Source: Hyphobacterium sp. SN044 (lineage in GTDB: Bacteria; Pseudomonadota; Alphaproteobacteria; Caulobacterales; Maricaulaceae). From it: a stretch of 64,000 nt of DNA. The translations under genes and the position numbers were made by a program. Positions 42,548 through 51,805 of this stretch are shown here, piece by piece. Every line of letters starts with the position of its first letter. The stretch's first letter is position 1. The notes beneath the pieces were generated by a model. That model saw only the letters and a list, made by a program, of their open reading frames with translations. It was not told where the DNA came from and searched no databases. The stretch is taken from positions 14,061-78,060 of the forward strand of contig NZ_JAKKUV010000008.1 in NCBI RefSeq assembly GCF_021864465.1. Reading direction: 5' to 3'.

Positions 42548-43657
42548 TCAGGCCGCGCAGCGCAATTCGGAATGAAGCTGCCCGTGCCGGACGAGTATGC
42601 GGGCGATGTCAGGCGTTTGCGGCGTGGCCTCCCAGACGCCGCGCTCGAACGTGCCGCCGAGGACGATCCCGTCCGGGCGCGGGAACATGTATCCGAACCG
42701 TCCGGTATAGGCGTAGTTGATCTCGGGCTGGGGCAGGAGGATGGCCAGCTGGCCGCGCACCGGGATCAGGCCTTCATCGCCGAACAGCGCGTGTGATCCG
42801 AGGCCCGTGCAATTGAACACCAGCGTTTCTGGCAGTCCGGCGATATCCGCCGGTTCTGCGAAGCGCCGCCGCCTGATCGTGCCGCCGGCGATCCGGAAAT
42901 CACGGATCAGCTGGCGCAGATAACGTCCCGTCTCGACATACATCGTCGTGAAACGCGTGACCCGTTCGACCGGAAACGGGTGCTGCGGTGAGGCAAGTTC
43001 GCGCAGATCAGGCGGAAAGGTTGGCAGCAATTGCTGTTCGGTTCCGCCGAGATTGTAGGTCGGCAGCCAGCGGATCGAATACTCGTCCCCGACCATGAGC
43101 TGGAAGCGGTTCCAGCTGTAGGCGGCCGCGGCGCGGAATTGTTCGCGCCATTCCGGCGTCACGCTGTCGGCGTTGAAATGGCCGTAGGGGTGCCATTGCC
43201 CGCCGGAGATATTCGACGTCGTGTCGGGCGGCAGATCCTCGGTATAGATGGTGACCGGGAAGCCCTCGTCCTGAAGCAGGCGCGCGGTCGACAGGCCCAT
43301 AACGCCGCAGCCGATCACCGCGACCGGGCCCTGATGACCGGGCAGGCCGAGATCGGCCGCGAGGCGGGATGTGCCCCAGCTGAGCGTGATCCCGGCGCCC
43401 CCATGGCCGTAATTGTGGACCAGCGCCTTCTCGCCCAGCGCCTCGCGGCGCACGACGAAGCCCGACGCGCGATAGGGGCGCAGGCCGGCGACGCTGCGGA
43501 TCATCCGCTCCGGCGAAACATTCACCGGCGCGAGGCAGTTCGCTTGCGCATTGATGCTGGATCGCGATGCCGGGGTCGCGCAGCCCGCAAGCGCCAGCGC
43601 GCCGAGGCTGGCGGTGACCGCCCTGCGATGGGGAGAAAAAGTTGGCGCTCTACGCAT
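42548..43657 (-). CDS. Exported D-amino-acid-oxidase-like FAD protein
   Basis: A 369-residue flavoprotein. VAVIGCGVMGLSTARLLQDEG is the FAD motif, SNISGGQWHPYG, VFNCTGLGSHALFGDE and RFGYMFPRPDGIVLGGTFERGV are DAO-type strings. Unusually it carries an N-terminal HRRAVTASLGALALAGC, with twin Arg and a lipobox Cys, so it looks like a Tat-exported lipoprotein, whereas typical D-amino-acid oxidases are cytoplasmic or peroxisomal. The order hslV, this gene, then hslU is on one strand. Substrate unknown; D-amino acids released from peptidoglycan are one guess. Confidence 0.78.
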   Translation of the reverse strand: MRRAPTFSPHRRAVTASLGALALAGCATPASRSSINAQANCLAPVNVSPERMIRSVAGLRPYRASGFVVRREALGEKALVHNYGHGGAGITLSWGTSRLAADLGLPGHQGPVAVIGCGVMGLSTARLLQDEGFPVTIYTEDLPPDTTSNISGGQWHPYGHFNADSVTPEWREQFRAAAAYSWNRFQLMVGDEYSIRWLPTYNLGGTEQQLLPTFPPDLRELASPQHPFPVERVTRFTTMYVETGRYLRQLIRDFRIAGGTIRRRRFAEPADIAGLPETLVFNCTGLGSHALFGDEGLIPVRGQLAILLPQPEINYAYTGRFGYMFPRPDGIVLGGTFERGVWEATPQTPDIARILVRHGQLHSELRCAA

Positions 43658-43723
43658 CTCCCGACCCTAGGGGATGATCGCGCGGGGCGGGAAGCGGAAT
43701 TTCCGGTTCGGGGGCGGCCCAGG

Positions 43724-44281
43724 TCAGTCGCCCAAACTCTCCACCACGAGATTGCCGTTGGTGTAGACGCAGATGTCGGCGGCGATGGCCATGGCGGCGC
43801 GGGCGATCTTCTCCGGATCGTCCTCATAGGCGTTGAGCGCGCGGGCGGCCGACAGGGCGTAATTGCCGCCCGAGCCGACCGCGACGATGCCGTCTTCCGG
43901 TTCCAGCACATCGCCTGCCCCGGTGATGAGGAAGGTGGTTTCCGCGTCGCCGACGATCAGCATGGCGTCGAGGCGCCGGAGATAGCGGTCGGTGCGCCAG
44001 TCCTTCGCGAGTTCGACGCAGGCGCGGGCAAGCTGGCCGGAGAATTGTTCAAGCTTGGCTTCGAGCCGTTCGAACAGGGCGAAGGCGTCGGCGGTGGCGC
44101 CGGCGAAGCCGGCAATCACCTTGCCGCCGGCCAGGCGGCGCACCTTGCGGGCATTGGATTTCATCACGGTCGGGCCGACCGAGACCTGGCCGTCGCCGGC
44201 AAGTACGAACCGCCCGCCCTTGCGCACGCCCAGGATCGTGGTGCCGCGCCAGCCGGGTTTCGTGTCATTCTGCGTTGTCAT
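43724..44281 (-). CDS. hslV: HslV peptidase subunit of HslVU protease
   Basis: A 185-residue Ntn-type peptidase. The pro-peptide ends WRG and cleavage exposes the catalytic Thr of [38 protein letters not shown] and [13 protein letters not shown] are the proteasome-beta-like strings. It forms a two-ring dodecamer driven by HslU. The start at 44281 has the family length; the frame continues upstream without family sequence. Confidence 0.96.
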   Translation of the reverse strand: MTTQNDTKPGWRGTTILGVRKGGRFVLAGDGQVSVGPTVMKSNARKVRRLAGGKVIAGFAGATADAFALFERLEAKLEQFSGQLARACVELAKDWRTDRYLRRLDAMLIVGDAETTFLITGAGDVLEPEDGIVAVGSGGNYALSAARALNAYEDDPEKIARAAMAIAADICVYTNGNLVVESLGD

Positions 44282-44394
44282 GGAATTGCGCCCGTTCGTG
44301 AGTGATTGCGGACGCCAGATGTGGACCGGGGGCATGGGGTGATCAACCCCGCACCCCCGTCACTCTCCCCCGAGAATGTTGCGATTGGCCGCGA

Positions 44395-46485
44395 TCAGGC
44401 GGTGCGACGCGATCCCATCGGCTGGGCCATATAGGCCTCGAACTCGTCCGCTGGGATTGGCCGCGAGAACAGGAAGCCCTGGGCGAGGGTCGCGCCCTCT
44501 TCCTTCAGAAGAGCCAGCTGTTCGGCGGTTTCCACGCCTTCGGCGACCGTCTTCAGCTTCAGCGCCTTGGCCATGGCCAGAATGGTCTCGACCACGATGC
44601 GGGCGTGCTTGTCCTGGGCGACGCCGCGCACGAAGCTCTGATCGATCTTGAACACGTCGAAGGGCATGCGCGTCAGGTAGGACAGCGAGGAATGCCCGGT
44701 GCCGAAATCGTCGATCGCGAAGGAAATGCCGCGGTCGCGCAGCGGCTGAACCTGTTCGATCACACGTTCCGGATCCTTCATCGCGATGGATTCGGTCAGC
44801 TCGATCTCGAGGAGGTGCGGGTCGAGGCCGCACTGTTCGAGCGTCTCCATCACCGACAGGGCAAAGCTTTCGCGCTCGAACTGCATGGCCGAAACATTGA
44901 CGGCGATCGGCACATTCATGCCCTGGCGCGCCCATTCGGCGGCCTGCTTGCACGAGGCCTTCATCACCCAGTCGCCGATTTCGCCGATCAGGCCGCATTC
45001 CTCGGCCGCGCCGATGAAGGCGCCCGGCGAAAGGAGGCCGGCGGTGGGGGGGTTCCAGCGCACGAGGGCCTCGGCACCTTTGACCTCGCCGGTCTCGATG
45101 CAGATTTTCGGCTGGTAGAAGACGACGAGCTGGTCTTCCTTGACGGCTTCGCGCAGCTCGTTTTCCAGCACCAGACGCTCGAAGGCGGACTGGTTCATGC
45201 TCGGCTCGAAGAACTGGACCGCATTGCCGCCTGACCGCTTGGCGTGAGCCATGGCGAGGTCGGCGTGACGCAGGAGGGTTTCCGGATCCGCCCCGTCTTC
45301 CGGGAACATGGCGACGCCGACGGAAGCGCCGAGGAAGACCTGGTGACCGGACACTTCGAACGGGCGGCGGATCGCGCCGATGATCTGCTGACCGATGCGC
45401 GCGGCGTCGGCCTCGTTGTCGATCTGCGGCAGCATCAGCGTGAATTCGTCACCGCCAAGGCGCGCCACGAGCGAGGGTTCGCCTTCCGACCCGTTGGCGA
45501 GATCGCAGGCCCGGGCGGTCTCGCGCAGGCGGCGCGCGACCATCTCCAGCAGGCGGTCGCCTTCGCCGATCCCCAGCGAGTCGTTGACGCGCTTGAAGCG
45601 GTCGAGGTCGAGGAAGAGCACGGCCCCGCGCTTGTTGTCCTCGACGGCGCGGCGCGCGACCCGCTCGACTTCCTTGCGGAAGCGCTCGCGGTTCGGCAGC
45701 TCGGTGACCATGTCGACATAGGCGAGGCGGTGAATGCGTTTCAGGTTCGCGTCGATGCGCGCCAGCATGCGGTTGAAGGCATTGGCGAGCACTTCGAGCT
45801 CGTCGCCCGTCTTAACCTCGATGCGCACATCGAGCGACTTGGTCGAGGCCTGGCGCGCGGCTTCGGTGAGCTGGGCGATCGGCCGCATGGCGCGGCCGAT
45901 GGCGATGGCCGCAACCGGCAGGACGAGGCCCAGCGCGAACAGCGCCAGGAAGAAATGACGCTGCGCGGTTTCAGCGGCGGCGGCGCGCAACTCGTCGAGC
46001 GGCGAGACGATGTAGACCGCCCCGGCCAGACGCCCGGCGCTGGTGTAGACCGGAGTCGCGACGTGGACGGTGTCTCCGCGGCGCTCCAGGCGCATTTCGC
46101 CCGCACCCAGCGCCATGACGATCAGGGGATCGGCAGCCATTGAGGCGTGCTCGATAAGATTGGTGTCGGTCTCGACGATGACCCGCCGGCGGATGTCGGT
46201 GATGAAGGCTTCGGACACGTCCGGGCGTTCGATCATCCGCTCGACGCGGCGCGTCATCAATTCCTCGTCGAGGTCGATGATGTCGTCGGACACGTTGAGC
46301 GCCAGAATCTGGCCCAGCATGCCCGCGCGTTCGATCAGGCGCTCTTCGAGGTCCTGACGCGCGGCATGGTTTTCCATCAGCACGAGCAGCGCCGTGGCGA
46401 AGGCCAGCAACAGCCCCACCAGCAGGGTGAATTTCATCACCAGCGAACGCATGCAGCGTGCGACGACGTTCCGGATCGGGGCCAT
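44395..46485 (-). CDS. Membrane GGDEF-EAL cyclic-di-GMP signalling protein with HAMP
   Basis: A 696-residue protein: membrane helix at about residues 15-40, periplasmic sensor, second helix near 175-200, HAMP (to about 255), GGDEF domain (about 260-420) with RLGGDEF intact, and EAL domain (about 430-690) with GAEALVRW, NVSAMQF, ELTES, DDFGTG and AEGVE. Both catalytic signatures are complete, so it could make and break c-di-GMP or switch between them. An RxxD inhibitory site is not obvious. The sensor ligand is unknown. Confidence 0.93.
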   Translation of the reverse strand: MAPIRNVVARCMRSLVMKFTLLVGLLLAFATALLVLMENHAARQDLEERLIERAGMLGQILALNVSDDIIDLDEELMTRRVERMIERPDVSEAFITDIRRRVIVETDTNLIEHASMAADPLIVMALGAGEMRLERRGDTVHVATPVYTSAGRLAGAVYIVSPLDELRAAAAETAQRHFFLALFALGLVLPVAAIAIGRAMRPIAQLTEAARQASTKSLDVRIEVKTGDELEVLANAFNRMLARIDANLKRIHRLAYVDMVTELPNRERFRKEVERVARRAVEDNKRGAVLFLDLDRFKRVNDSLGIGEGDRLLEMVARRLRETARACDLANGSEGEPSLVARLGGDEFTLMLPQIDNEADAARIGQQIIGAIRRPFEVSGHQVFLGASVGVAMFPEDGADPETLLRHADLAMAHAKRSGGNAVQFFEPSMNQSAFERLVLENELREAVKEDQLVVFYQPKICIETGEVKGAEALVRWNPPTAGLLSPGAFIGAAEECGLIGEIGDWVMKASCKQAAEWARQGMNVPIAVNVSAMQFERESFALSVMETLEQCGLDPHLLEIELTESIAMKDPERVIEQVQPLRDRGISFAIDDFGTGHSSLSYLTRMPFDVFKIDQSFVRGVAQDKHARIVVETILAMAKALKLKTVAEGVETAEQLALLKEEGATLAQGFLFSRPIPADEFEAYMAQPMGSRRTA

Positions 46486-46625
46486 CAGATCAGCCTTCCT
46501 GCAAGGTGGAAGGCGCGTCCCTCGACCGCGCGGACCGGATCGCCCGCGAGACGTTCAAAGACCGGATTCATGCGTTCCACCACCCGTGGTTATCCATCTG
46601 GATGGGGGACATTTGCAGAAATGCC

Positions 46626-46640
46626 TTGAAACGCGGTTAA
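46626..46640. promoter_or_regulatory. CtrA-like motif upstream of GGDEF-EAL gene
   Basis: TTGA, 7 nt, TTAA matches the CtrA consensus at 7 of 8 positions. It lies 140 bp upstream of the GGDEF-EAL start, in a 270-bp gap with no other gene. Single-site matches occur by chance, so this is tentative. Confidence 0.3.
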
Positions 46641-46755
46641 GGCCGCGATCAGGTTTCGTTAACGGGGGACCGGAAAATTGCCAGCCCCCCGTTCACTTTA
46701 CGGTAATCCCTTCATACCGCGCCTATGGTTGACGCGGCCGCGGGCCTCATTCCGT

Positions 46756-47757
46756 TCAATCCAGGCGCGCATTCTTGCGGCTGGCCAGTTCGGACAGCTT
46801 GGTTTCCGGACGGGCGCCGAAATGGGAGATGACCTCGCCTGCCGCGATCACGCCGAGGCGGCCGCAATCGGCCAGCGGCAGGTCGCGCGCCATGCCGAGC
46901 AGGAAGCCTGCGGCGAAGAGGTCGCCCGCGCCGGTCGTGTCGACGACCTTCTCCACCTTTTCGGCCGGCACTTCCGCCGTTTCGTCGCCGCGCACGATCA
47001 CCGCGCCCTTTTCCGACCGGGTCACGGCCGCGACCTTGGTTTCCGCGCGGGCGCGCGACAGCGCCTCCTCGAAATCCTCGGTTTCGAACAGGGATTTCAG
47101 CTCGGCTTCGTTCGCCATCAGGATATCGATGTGGTTGCGCACCAGGTGGCGGAAGCTCGACCGGTGACGGTCGACGCAGAAGGTGTCTGACAGGGTCAGC
47201 GCGGTGCGGCGCCCGGCCGCTTCGGCCAGTTCGGCGGCGCGGACGAAGGCGCGCTTCGCGTCGTCACGGTCGAACAGATAGCCTTCCATGAAGGTGATGT
47301 TGGCGGCGGCGATCTTTTCCGCGTCGACATCGTCTTCGGAGAAGAAGACCGAGGCGCCGAGGAAGGTGCACATGGAACGCTGGGCGTCCGGCGTGACATT
47401 GATCAGGCAGCGCGCGGTCGCGGGGCCGAATTTCAGCGGCAGGGTCGCGTAATCGACGCCCGCGGCATTGAGGTCATGGGTGAAGATTTCGCCCAGCGCG
47501 TCGTCGGCGACCTTCCCGACATAGGCGCCGCGGCCGCCGAGCGAGGCGACGCCGGCCAGCGTGTTGGCGGCCGATCCGCCGGAAACCTCGCGGCCCGGGG
47601 CCATCTTCGAATAGAGGTCGCGGGCGCGGTCCTCGTCGATCAGCGTCATGCCGCCCTTCTCGATGCCGTTGTCGGTCAGGAAGGCGTCGTCGCACGGGGC
47701 GATGACGTCGACGATGGCATTGCCGACACCAAGAATGTCGTAGCGCAGATCGGCCAT
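46756..47757 (-). CDS. PfkB-family sugar kinase, adenosine-kinase-like
   Basis: A 333-residue ribokinase-fold enzyme: ILGVGNAIVDVIAPCDD at the start, GGSAANTLAGVASLGGRGAYVGKVADD, and VVDTTGAGDLFAAGFLLG with the catalytic Asp and anion hole. The long insert and the NAIVDV start resemble alphaproteobacterial adenosine kinases that make AMP from adenosine, though ribokinase-type substrates are not excluded. Start ATG at 47757 has GGAG upstream. A small hairpin in its leader was noted and not interpreted. Confidence 0.85.
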   Translation of the reverse strand: MADLRYDILGVGNAIVDVIAPCDDAFLTDNGIEKGGMTLIDEDRARDLYSKMAPGREVSGGSAANTLAGVASLGGRGAYVGKVADDALGEIFTHDLNAAGVDYATLPLKFGPATARCLINVTPDAQRSMCTFLGASVFFSEDDVDAEKIAAANITFMEGYLFDRDDAKRAFVRAAELAEAAGRRTALTLSDTFCVDRHRSSFRHLVRNHIDILMANEAELKSLFETEDFEEALSRARAETKVAAVTRSEKGAVIVRGDETAEVPAEKVEKVVDTTGAGDLFAAGFLLGMARDLPLADCGRLGVIAAGEVISHFGARPETKLSELASRKNARLD

Positions 47758-47931
47758 GAAAAACTCCGAAGGATCAGTGTGAGGGGCGGGACATGCCGCC
47801 CGTTTTGAAAGGTTCGCGCGTGCTTTACGGGAGCGCGCCGCGCGGCGCAAGGCGAAGCAAAAGGCGGCACTTTGCCGGTCACACGATCTCGTCGCTTGCG
47901 CCCCGCCGGCGGGAGGGCTAATCGCCGCGCC

Positions 47932-48819
47932 ATGACACGGATCGCCTTTCTCACCGCCGATTGCATGATCGAGGGAAATCCCGGCGCGCGCAGCGACGCC
48001 TGGGAACACACGCTGGAATTCGGCGCGATCCGGCCGGCCTGCGCCGCGGCGGGGATCGATCTTGTCGAGGCGATCTGGGACGCGCCGGACCTCGATCCGT
48101 CCGCATTCGACGCGCTCGTGGTCGGCACGTGCTGGGACTATACCGAGAAGCCGAACGCGTTTTTCGCGGCGCTCAAGCGCTTCGCGTCGGTGCGGCCGCT
48201 GCTCAACCCGGTCGGCACGCTCATGTGGAATCTCGACAAGGGTTATCTCGCCGATCTTGCCGGGCGTGGCATTCCCACCGTCCCGACCGTCTGGGCCGAC
48301 CGCGCCGATGCCGAGGCCGTGGCGCGCGGTTTCGCGGCCTTCCCGGAGGCCGACCGCATCGTGGTCAAGCCGCGGGTCGGCGCGAGCGCCTGGCGTCAGG
48401 CGCGGATCGCGCGCGGCGAGGCCCTGCCGCCGGCCAACGAATTGCCGCCGGGGGCCTGTCTGGTCCAACCTTTCCTGACGGCGGCGGAGACTGAAGGCGA
48501 AGTGACGCTGATGTTCTTCGACCGGGTGTTCTCGCACGCACTTGTGAAGCGGCCGAAAGCCGGGGATTACCGCACCCAGTCGATGTATGGGGCGACAGAA
48601 ACGGCGGTCGAACCCGATGCGGAGGCCGTCGAGACCGCCGCCGCGGCGCTCGATGCCGTTGAAGGCGATCTCCTCTATGCGCGGGTCGATCTGATGCGAA
48701 GGGGCGACGGAAAATACGCCGTCATGGAACTCGAACTGATCGAACCGTATTATTATCCTGTACAGGGGCCTGATCTGGGGCGCCTGTTTGCGGCCGGGCT
48801 GAAGCGTCTGGCGGGATAA
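47932..48819 (+). CDS. ATP-grasp domain enzyme, DcsG/RimK-like
   Basis: A 295-residue ATP-grasp protein. ALVVGTCWDYTEKPNAFFAAL and LLNPVGTLMWNLDKGYLADLAGRGIPTVPTVW give the substrate and DKGYL signatures, IVVKPRVGASAWRQ the ATP lysine, and YARVDLMRRGDGKYAVMELELIEPYYY the metal acidic residues. The closest pattern I know is the ATP-grasp family of DcsG, a cyclising ligase of cycloserine synthesis, but genomic homologues without that pathway are common. No amino-acid antibiotic genes are nearby. No clear ribosome site precedes the ATG. Confidence 0.75.
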   Translation: MTRIAFLTADCMIEGNPGARSDAWEHTLEFGAIRPACAAAGIDLVEAIWDAPDLDPSAFDALVVGTCWDYTEKPNAFFAALKRFASVRPLLNPVGTLMWNLDKGYLADLAGRGIPTVPTVWADRADAEAVARGFAAFPEADRIVVKPRVGASAWRQARIARGEALPPANELPPGACLVQPFLTAAETEGEVTLMFFDRVFSHALVKRPKAGDYRTQSMYGATETAVEPDAEAVETAAAALDAVEGDLLYARVDLMRRGDGKYAVMELELIEPYYYPVQGPDLGRLFAAGLKRLAG

Positions 48820-48922
48820 TTTTCCCCGATTGCCTTGTCAGGGCAGGAGGGGGTTGTTAGGCCACAACCGCCCGCGCCCCTCGCGGGCTTCAAAGCAGCG
48901 GAAAATGCGGAGGCCTCCCTCG

Positions 48923-49831
48923 ATGGACGGAGCCGAAACGCGCCATGACGCCCCCGAGCTGGACGATACCGGCAAGGCCGTCTTCACCGAGATTTACGAC
49001 AAGCCGGACCCGCGGGACTATTATCTCACGCTCGGGCGGCACAATTACCTGATCCCCGACGCGGCAGCGCCGGTCTTCCAGTCGGTCTATGCGGCCTACC
49101 GGGAAGTGCGCCATGCCAACCGGCTGCACATCACCGATATCGGCTGCTCCTACGGGATCAATGCGGCGCTGCACAAATACGGGCTGTCGATGTCGCAACT
49201 GCTGGCGCGCTACGCCGCCAAGGATGCGGCCGGGATCGATACGAAAGACCTCGAGGAAGATGACAAGCGCTTCTTCCGTTCGCTCGAACCGGTCGACGAC
49301 CTGGTGTTCTACGGGCTCGATGTGGCGGCGAACGCCATTCGCTACGGCATCGCGACGCGGATTCTCGACGACGGATCGGCGCGCAATCTCGAGAACGACC
49401 CGCTCATCGCCAACGAGGCGCGGCCGCTGGGCGCGACCGACATCATCATTTCCACCGGCGCGGTGGGCTATGTCACCGAGACGACATTCAAGCGCGTGAT
49501 CGACGCCTGCGGCAAGGAGAAGCCCTGGATGGCGCTGTTCGTCCTCCGGCAATTCGATGCCGGGGACATCGCCAGGGCGCTGGAGGCGGACGGTTATGTC
49601 TGCGAAACGCTGGACAGCGCACTCTTCCCGCAGCGCCGCTTCACCGATGCGGGTGAGCAGCGCGAGGCGCTCGCGCGACTGGCCGAGATCGGACGCGAGC
49701 CCACGCCGGTGGAAAAAGCCGGCTGGTATGCCGCCGAATTCGTACTGATGCGGCCGAAGGCCGATGCGGAAAAGCTGCCGCTGGCGAAGATGATGCCGGC
49801 CTCACGCCTGCCCACGGCCAGCTATATTTAG
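48923..49831 (+). CDS. SAM-dependent methyltransferase-like protein
   Basis: A 302-residue protein. HITDIGCSYGINAAL is a class I methyltransferase motif I, TDIIISTGAVGYVTETTF fits motif IV, and FVLRQFDAGDIARAL follows. The N-terminal part (FTEIYDKPDPRDYYLTLGRHNYLIPDAA) has no partner I recognise. Start ATG at 48923 follows GGAGG. The substrate is unknown. It lies 103 bp after the ATP-grasp gene on the same strand and may be co-transcribed. Confidence 0.72.
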   Translation: MDGAETRHDAPELDDTGKAVFTEIYDKPDPRDYYLTLGRHNYLIPDAAAPVFQSVYAAYREVRHANRLHITDIGCSYGINAALHKYGLSMSQLLARYAAKDAAGIDTKDLEEDDKRFFRSLEPVDDLVFYGLDVAANAIRYGIATRILDDGSARNLENDPLIANEARPLGATDIIISTGAVGYVTETTFKRVIDACGKEKPWMALFVLRQFDAGDIARALEADGYVCETLDSALFPQRRFTDAGEQREALARLAEIGREPTPVEKAGWYAAEFVLMRPKADAEKLPLAKMMPASRLPTASYI

Positions 49832-49878
49832 ACCGCAATCCGGGGCAGAATGGTCCGGACAGACAGGGAGTGACACCG

Positions 49879-50364
49879 ATGCGTGCTTTTCTGATCGCCG
49901 TTGCCGCCTTCGCCATCGCCAGCTGTGCGACCACGACCGACACCGGCGGCAATGCCGAAGTGCGCTCGATCACGATGGAAGACGAACCCTGCTTCGGTTT
50001 CTGCCCGGTCTACCGGATCACGCTGACACCGGGGGATGCATACGTCCTCGACGGGCAACGCCACACGGCCACGCAGGGGATCAGCGAAGGCATGCTTCAG
50101 GCGGGCAGTTTCGAAGCGGCGGTCCAGGCGCTGGAGACGGCGGGTTTCCGCTCGCTTCCCGAAGACCTGACCTACAACAACGAGACGGCCTGCCCGGGCC
50201 CGCAGATCTCCGACATGCCCTATACGCGCATCACGGTCGACTATGCCGACGGCACGCATTCGGTGCACCACTATCACGGCTGCACCGCACCGGAGATGCG
50301 AAACCTGCGCGAAACGCTGCGCGGCCTGATCGATTACGACACGCGGATCCGCCCGCAGAACTGA
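49879..50364 (+). CDS. DUF6438 lipoprotein
   Basis: A 161-residue lipoprotein with lipobox AIASC at about residue 12-16. The mature domain has ITMEDEPCFGFCPVYRITLTPGDAYVLDG, the CFGxCPxY signature of DUF6438, and later Cys in ETACPGP and YHGCTAPE. Function unknown. The ATG at 49879 has GGGAG upstream; an in-frame GTG at 49870 is less favoured. A terminator overlaps the convergent nth gene. Confidence 0.78.
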   Translation: MRAFLIAVAAFAIASCATTTDTGGNAEVRSITMEDEPCFGFCPVYRITLTPGDAYVLDGQRHTATQGISEGMLQAGSFEAAVQALETAGFRSLPEDLTYNNETACPGPQISDMPYTRITVDYADGTHSVHHYHGCTAPEMRNLRETLRGLIDYDTRIRPQN

Positions 50365-50370
50365 CAATAA

Positions 50371-50395
50371 GCGCCGGCCCTCAGGCCGGCGTTTT
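50371..50395 (+). terminator. Rho-independent terminator after DUF6438 gene
   Basis: An 8-bp stem CGCCGGCC/GGCCGGCG (50372-50379 with 50384-50391), 4-nt loop, followed by TTTTC. Its loop and right arm overlap the last codons of nth. Confidence 0.8.
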
Positions 50396-51043
50396 CGCCT
50401 CATAGCGGCACAGATCGGCGAGGGCGCAATTCGGGCAGTCGGGCTTTCTGGCCTTGCAGACATAGCGTCCGTGCAGGATCAGCCAGTGGTGCGCGCCCTT
50501 CATGAAGTCGGCGGGCGTGATCGCTTCGAGGCGCTTTTCCACCTCCAGCGGGTTCTTGCCCGGTGCCAGGCCGGTGCGGTTGGAGACCCGGAAGATATGG
50601 GTGTCGACGGCGATGGTCGGTTCGCCGAAGGCCTCGTTCATCACAACATTGGCGGTCTTCCGGCCGACGCCCGGCAGGGATTCCAGCGCTTCGCGCGATG
50701 TCGGCACCTCGCCGCCGAATTCCTCGATGATGCGCTTCGACAGCGCGTAGACATTCTTCGCCTTGTTCCGGAACAGCCCGATCGTCTTGATGTGCTCGCG
50801 GATCCCGTCCTCGCCGAGCGCGACCATCTTTTCCGGTGTGTCGGCAGCGGCAAACAGGCCCTTCGTGGCCTTGTTCACCCCGACATCGGTCGCCTGCGCC
50901 GACAGGGCGACGGCGACGACGAGGGTGAAAGGATTGGTGTATTCCAGCTCGGTACGCGGATCGGGGCGAAGCTCGGCCAGCCGGGCATAGAGATCGGCGG
51001 CTTCCTCGGTGGTGAAGGGCGGGATTTTCTTCTTCTTCGGCAT
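50381..51043 (-). CDS. nth: Endonuclease III
   Basis: A 220-residue HhH-GPD glycosylase: LESLPGVGRKTANVVMNEAFG is the helix-hairpin-helix with the catalytic Lys in GRKT, VDTHIFRVSNRTGL carries the Asp, and CKARKPDCPNCALADLC is the C-x6-C-x2-C-x5-C [4Fe-4S] loop. It removes oxidised pyrimidines and cuts the abasic strand in base excision repair. Stand-alone, leftward. Confidence 0.96.
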   Translation of the reverse strand: MPKKKKIPPFTTEEAADLYARLAELRPDPRTELEYTNPFTLVVAVALSAQATDVGVNKATKGLFAAADTPEKMVALGEDGIREHIKTIGLFRNKAKNVYALSKRIIEEFGGEVPTSREALESLPGVGRKTANVVMNEAFGEPTIAVDTHIFRVSNRTGLAPGKNPLEVEKRLEAITPADFMKGAHHWLILHGRYVCKARKPDCPNCALADLCRYEAKTPA

Positions 51044-51104
51044 GTCACCGGATTAGCGGGGCGCGTCCGGCGCGTCATCCCGTTTCTTGCTGGCCGTCAA
51101 TCCG

Positions 51105-51731
51105 TCAGGCGGGATCGCGGCCGGTCTCGAAGAACAGCCAGATGGCGATGACGACCAGCAGGGCGGAGAGGACGCGGCGCAGGATTTTCAGCCGCCGCGG
51201 ATTGCTGACCAGCGCCCGGGCCGGGGCGGCGGCGAGCACGATGGCGGTGTGAATGAGCGTCGCGATGATCACCGACAGCAGCGTCAGAAGCGCCGCCTGC
51301 AGGGGCAGGTTTCCGGCCGGGTCGATGAATTCGGGCAGGACGGCGACATAGAAGAGCGCCGCCTTGGGGTTCAGCGCATTGATCAGGAATCCGCGGGAGA
51401 AATGCTTCAGCGACCCGTTCGGCAGTTGCGCGGGCGAGGTTTCGCCGGCTTCGCGCCAGCCCTCGATGGCGAGATAGACTAGGAACAGGACGCCGCCCCA
51501 GCGCAGGACTTCATAGAGGGCGGGCGCGGCGGTGATCAGGGCAGCAAGGCCCAGGCCTGCGGCCGCGCCGATGACCAGCAGGCCGAGCGCGATCCCGGCC
51601 GCGGCTGAGAGACCCGCCCGGCGGCCTGTTCCTGCCGACAGGACGGCCAGCCAGGCCATGTTGGGTCCCGGCGTCACCTCGATGACGAGGACGGCAATCG
51701 CAAAACCGAGCAGGCCGGAGGGGTCGGGCAT
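51105..51731 (-). CDS. LysE/RhtB family amino-acid exporter
   Basis: A 208-residue membrane protein with about six spans. EVTPGPNMAWLAVLSAGTGRRAG is the LysE signature, and SRGFLINALNPKAALFYVAVLPEF the second conserved block. The family exports amino acids or derivatives such as homoserine; the substrate is not predictable. It is divergent from the DUF2244 gene at 51806. Confidence 0.9.
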   Translation of the reverse strand: MPDPSGLLGFAIAVLVIEVTPGPNMAWLAVLSAGTGRRAGLSAAAGIALGLLVIGAAAGLGLAALITAAPALYEVLRWGGVLFLVYLAIEGWREAGETSPAQLPNGSLKHFSRGFLINALNPKAALFYVAVLPEFIDPAGNLPLQAALLTLLSVIIATLIHTAIVLAAAPARALVSNPRRLKILRRVLSALLVVIAIWLFFETGRDPA

Positions 51732-51805
51732 GGCGCAAGGCTAGTCCGGGCCGGGTGAAATCGTCACCTGCCAATCGCGCTCACACGCCTATATTCTGCA
51801 CCGCG

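Noticed and set aside
47783-47801. Hairpin GGGCGG/CCGCCC in the adenosine-kinase-like leader as a riboswitch or attenuator
   Set aside because: A 6-bp stem alone is too little; no conserved riboswitch core seen, and GC-rich DNA makes such stems often.
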